Shown here: piece after piece, positions 6,265 through 6,590 of the stretch
Layout: each line of letters begins with the position of its first letter
Position numbering within the stretch: position 1 is the stretch's first letter
Source: Flavobacteriales bacterium
Lineage (GTDB): Bacteria; Bacteroidota; Bacteroidia; Flavobacteriales_F; PHOS-HE28
Direction of reading: 5' to 3'
DNA: 6,590 nucleotides
Assembly (NCBI GenBank): GCA_020854015.1
Contig: JADZGG010000273.1
Coordinates: forward strand, 1-6,590
The notes under the pieces: model-generated
What the model was told of the DNA's origin: nothing
Database searches by the model: none
Seen by the model: the letters and a program-made list of their open reading frames with translations, nothing else
Position numbers and translations under genes: made by a program

Positions 6265-6410
6265 GGCCGCCACCGCATCTGGCAAGTTCCCGCGCAAGGC
6301 ACAAGCCTCCGCGATGTTGACTTCCTGTGAGGGAAGGACCTGTACTTTACGGTGGGGGAGCGGAAGGAGCCGTAGGGTCCGGCCAGAAGTTGGTGACCAA
6401 CGTCGCCAAG
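6265..6410 (+). repeat. Tail repeat, copy 3 (shorter, decayed)
   Basis: It aligns without gaps to 2494-2639, with 24 mismatches in 146 positions by my count. In the parental frame it reads RIWQVPAQGTSLRDVDFL, a TGA stop (at 6328-6330), then GKDLYFTVGERKEP and the TAG at 6373-6375. Copies 1 and 2 have GTG or CTG where the TGA stands. The closing codons GAG, AAG, GAG match copy 2 rather than copy 1, so copy 1 is not simply the direct source of both. Similarity also continues about 35 bases past the stop. No coding gene is attached. Confidence 0.85.
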
Positions 6411-6493
6411 TGCCTCCTTGTAGAAGGCAAAGGTCCTGGGGACGAGGACCTATATAGAGGTAGTATACGAAGGCTCGGGGGCGGGAGGTTACA

Positions 6494-6590
6494 GGATGGC
6501 ATCGCGGCACGCCGTCGTGGCATTGCACCACGCTCTCGTGGCATTGCACCGCGTGCTCGTGGCATTGCACCGCGTGCTCGTGGCATTGCA
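6494..6590. repeat. 21-base tandem repeat, running off the right edge
   Basis: The core TCGTGGCATTGCA recurs at 6515, 6536, 6557 and 6578, exactly 21 bases apart, with an 8-base variable part (ccacgctc, then ccgcgtgc twice). The last unit is cut by the window. A weaker unit precedes them at 6494 (14 of 21 positions match). Because 21 is divisible by three, several frames stay open across the array and would encode heptad repeats, for example GAMPRAR on the minus strand. I see no start, signal or domain to show that any is translated. The stretch 6411-6493 before it is plain, apart from an AT-rich patch, TATATAGAGGTAGTATAC. Confidence 0.9.

Noticed and set aside
2450..6410. Insertion sequence or MITE as the explanation for the three repeats
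   Set aside because: No transposase, no terminal inverted repeats and no target duplications are visible, and the left boundary differs among copies (copy 3 starts 44 bases later).
6022..6570. Minus-strand frames running from the tandem repeat through copy 3
   Set aside because: They are open because the unit is 21 bases long, they cross the repeat in the antisense direction, and they show no start context or domain.
6494..6590. CRISPR array
   Set aside because: The units follow each other without unique spacers of 30 or more bases; the variable part is only eight bases and partly repeated.

Overview
The window looks like chromosomal DNA from a high-GC member of the Bacteroidota. The best evidence is the long minus-strand gene, which ends in a type IX secretion (T9SS) type A sorting domain, a system confined to that phylum. 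Supporting signs are the near absence of Shine-Dalgarno sites and two promoter-like boxes close to the Bacteroidota -7 consensus TAnnTTTG. I cannot name a genus.

Layout, left to right. A plus-strand gene of unknown function (to 788) is open to the left edge, so it is probably cut there. A short 138-base gap carries a possible 37-codon ORF. It leads to a 54-codon ORF (927-1091) with the (S/T)xxxE(G/N) inhibitory motif of Fic antitoxins. On the other strand, overlapping it tail to tail by 29 bases, is a Fic AMP-transferase with an intact catalytic motif (1063-1650). Together they look like a class I Fic toxin-antitoxin pair arranged convergently rather than as the usual antitoxin-first operon. 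Divergent from fic is an exported protein of unknown function (1807-2604) with a likely Ig-like C-terminal domain. A gap with no convincing gene follows. Then come rsgA (3023-4084), the circularly permuted GTPase of 30S ribosomal subunit maturation, another gap, and a minus-strand secreted beta-propeller protein (4515-6113) with a T9SS sorting domain. The last 480 bases are intergenic.

The most unusual structure is a three-copy direct repeat. The last 51 codons of the exported protein, plus about 36 bases after its stop, recur at 4171-4361 just after rsgA and, shorter and more worn, at 6265-6410 upstream of the propeller gene. The two extra copies lack the rest of the gene. The pattern of differences (no indels, mostly synonymous) shows that they derive from coding sequence. 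So every intergenic gap to the right of the parent gene holds a tail fragment, and rsgA lies between two copies. The right edge carries a 21-base tandem array that runs out of the window.

The genes do not form one pathway. Only the Fic pair is a clear functional unit. rsgA is housekeeping, and the two exported proteins belong to the envelope or secretome. The two items I would examine first are the convergent Fic module and the dispersed tail repeat.
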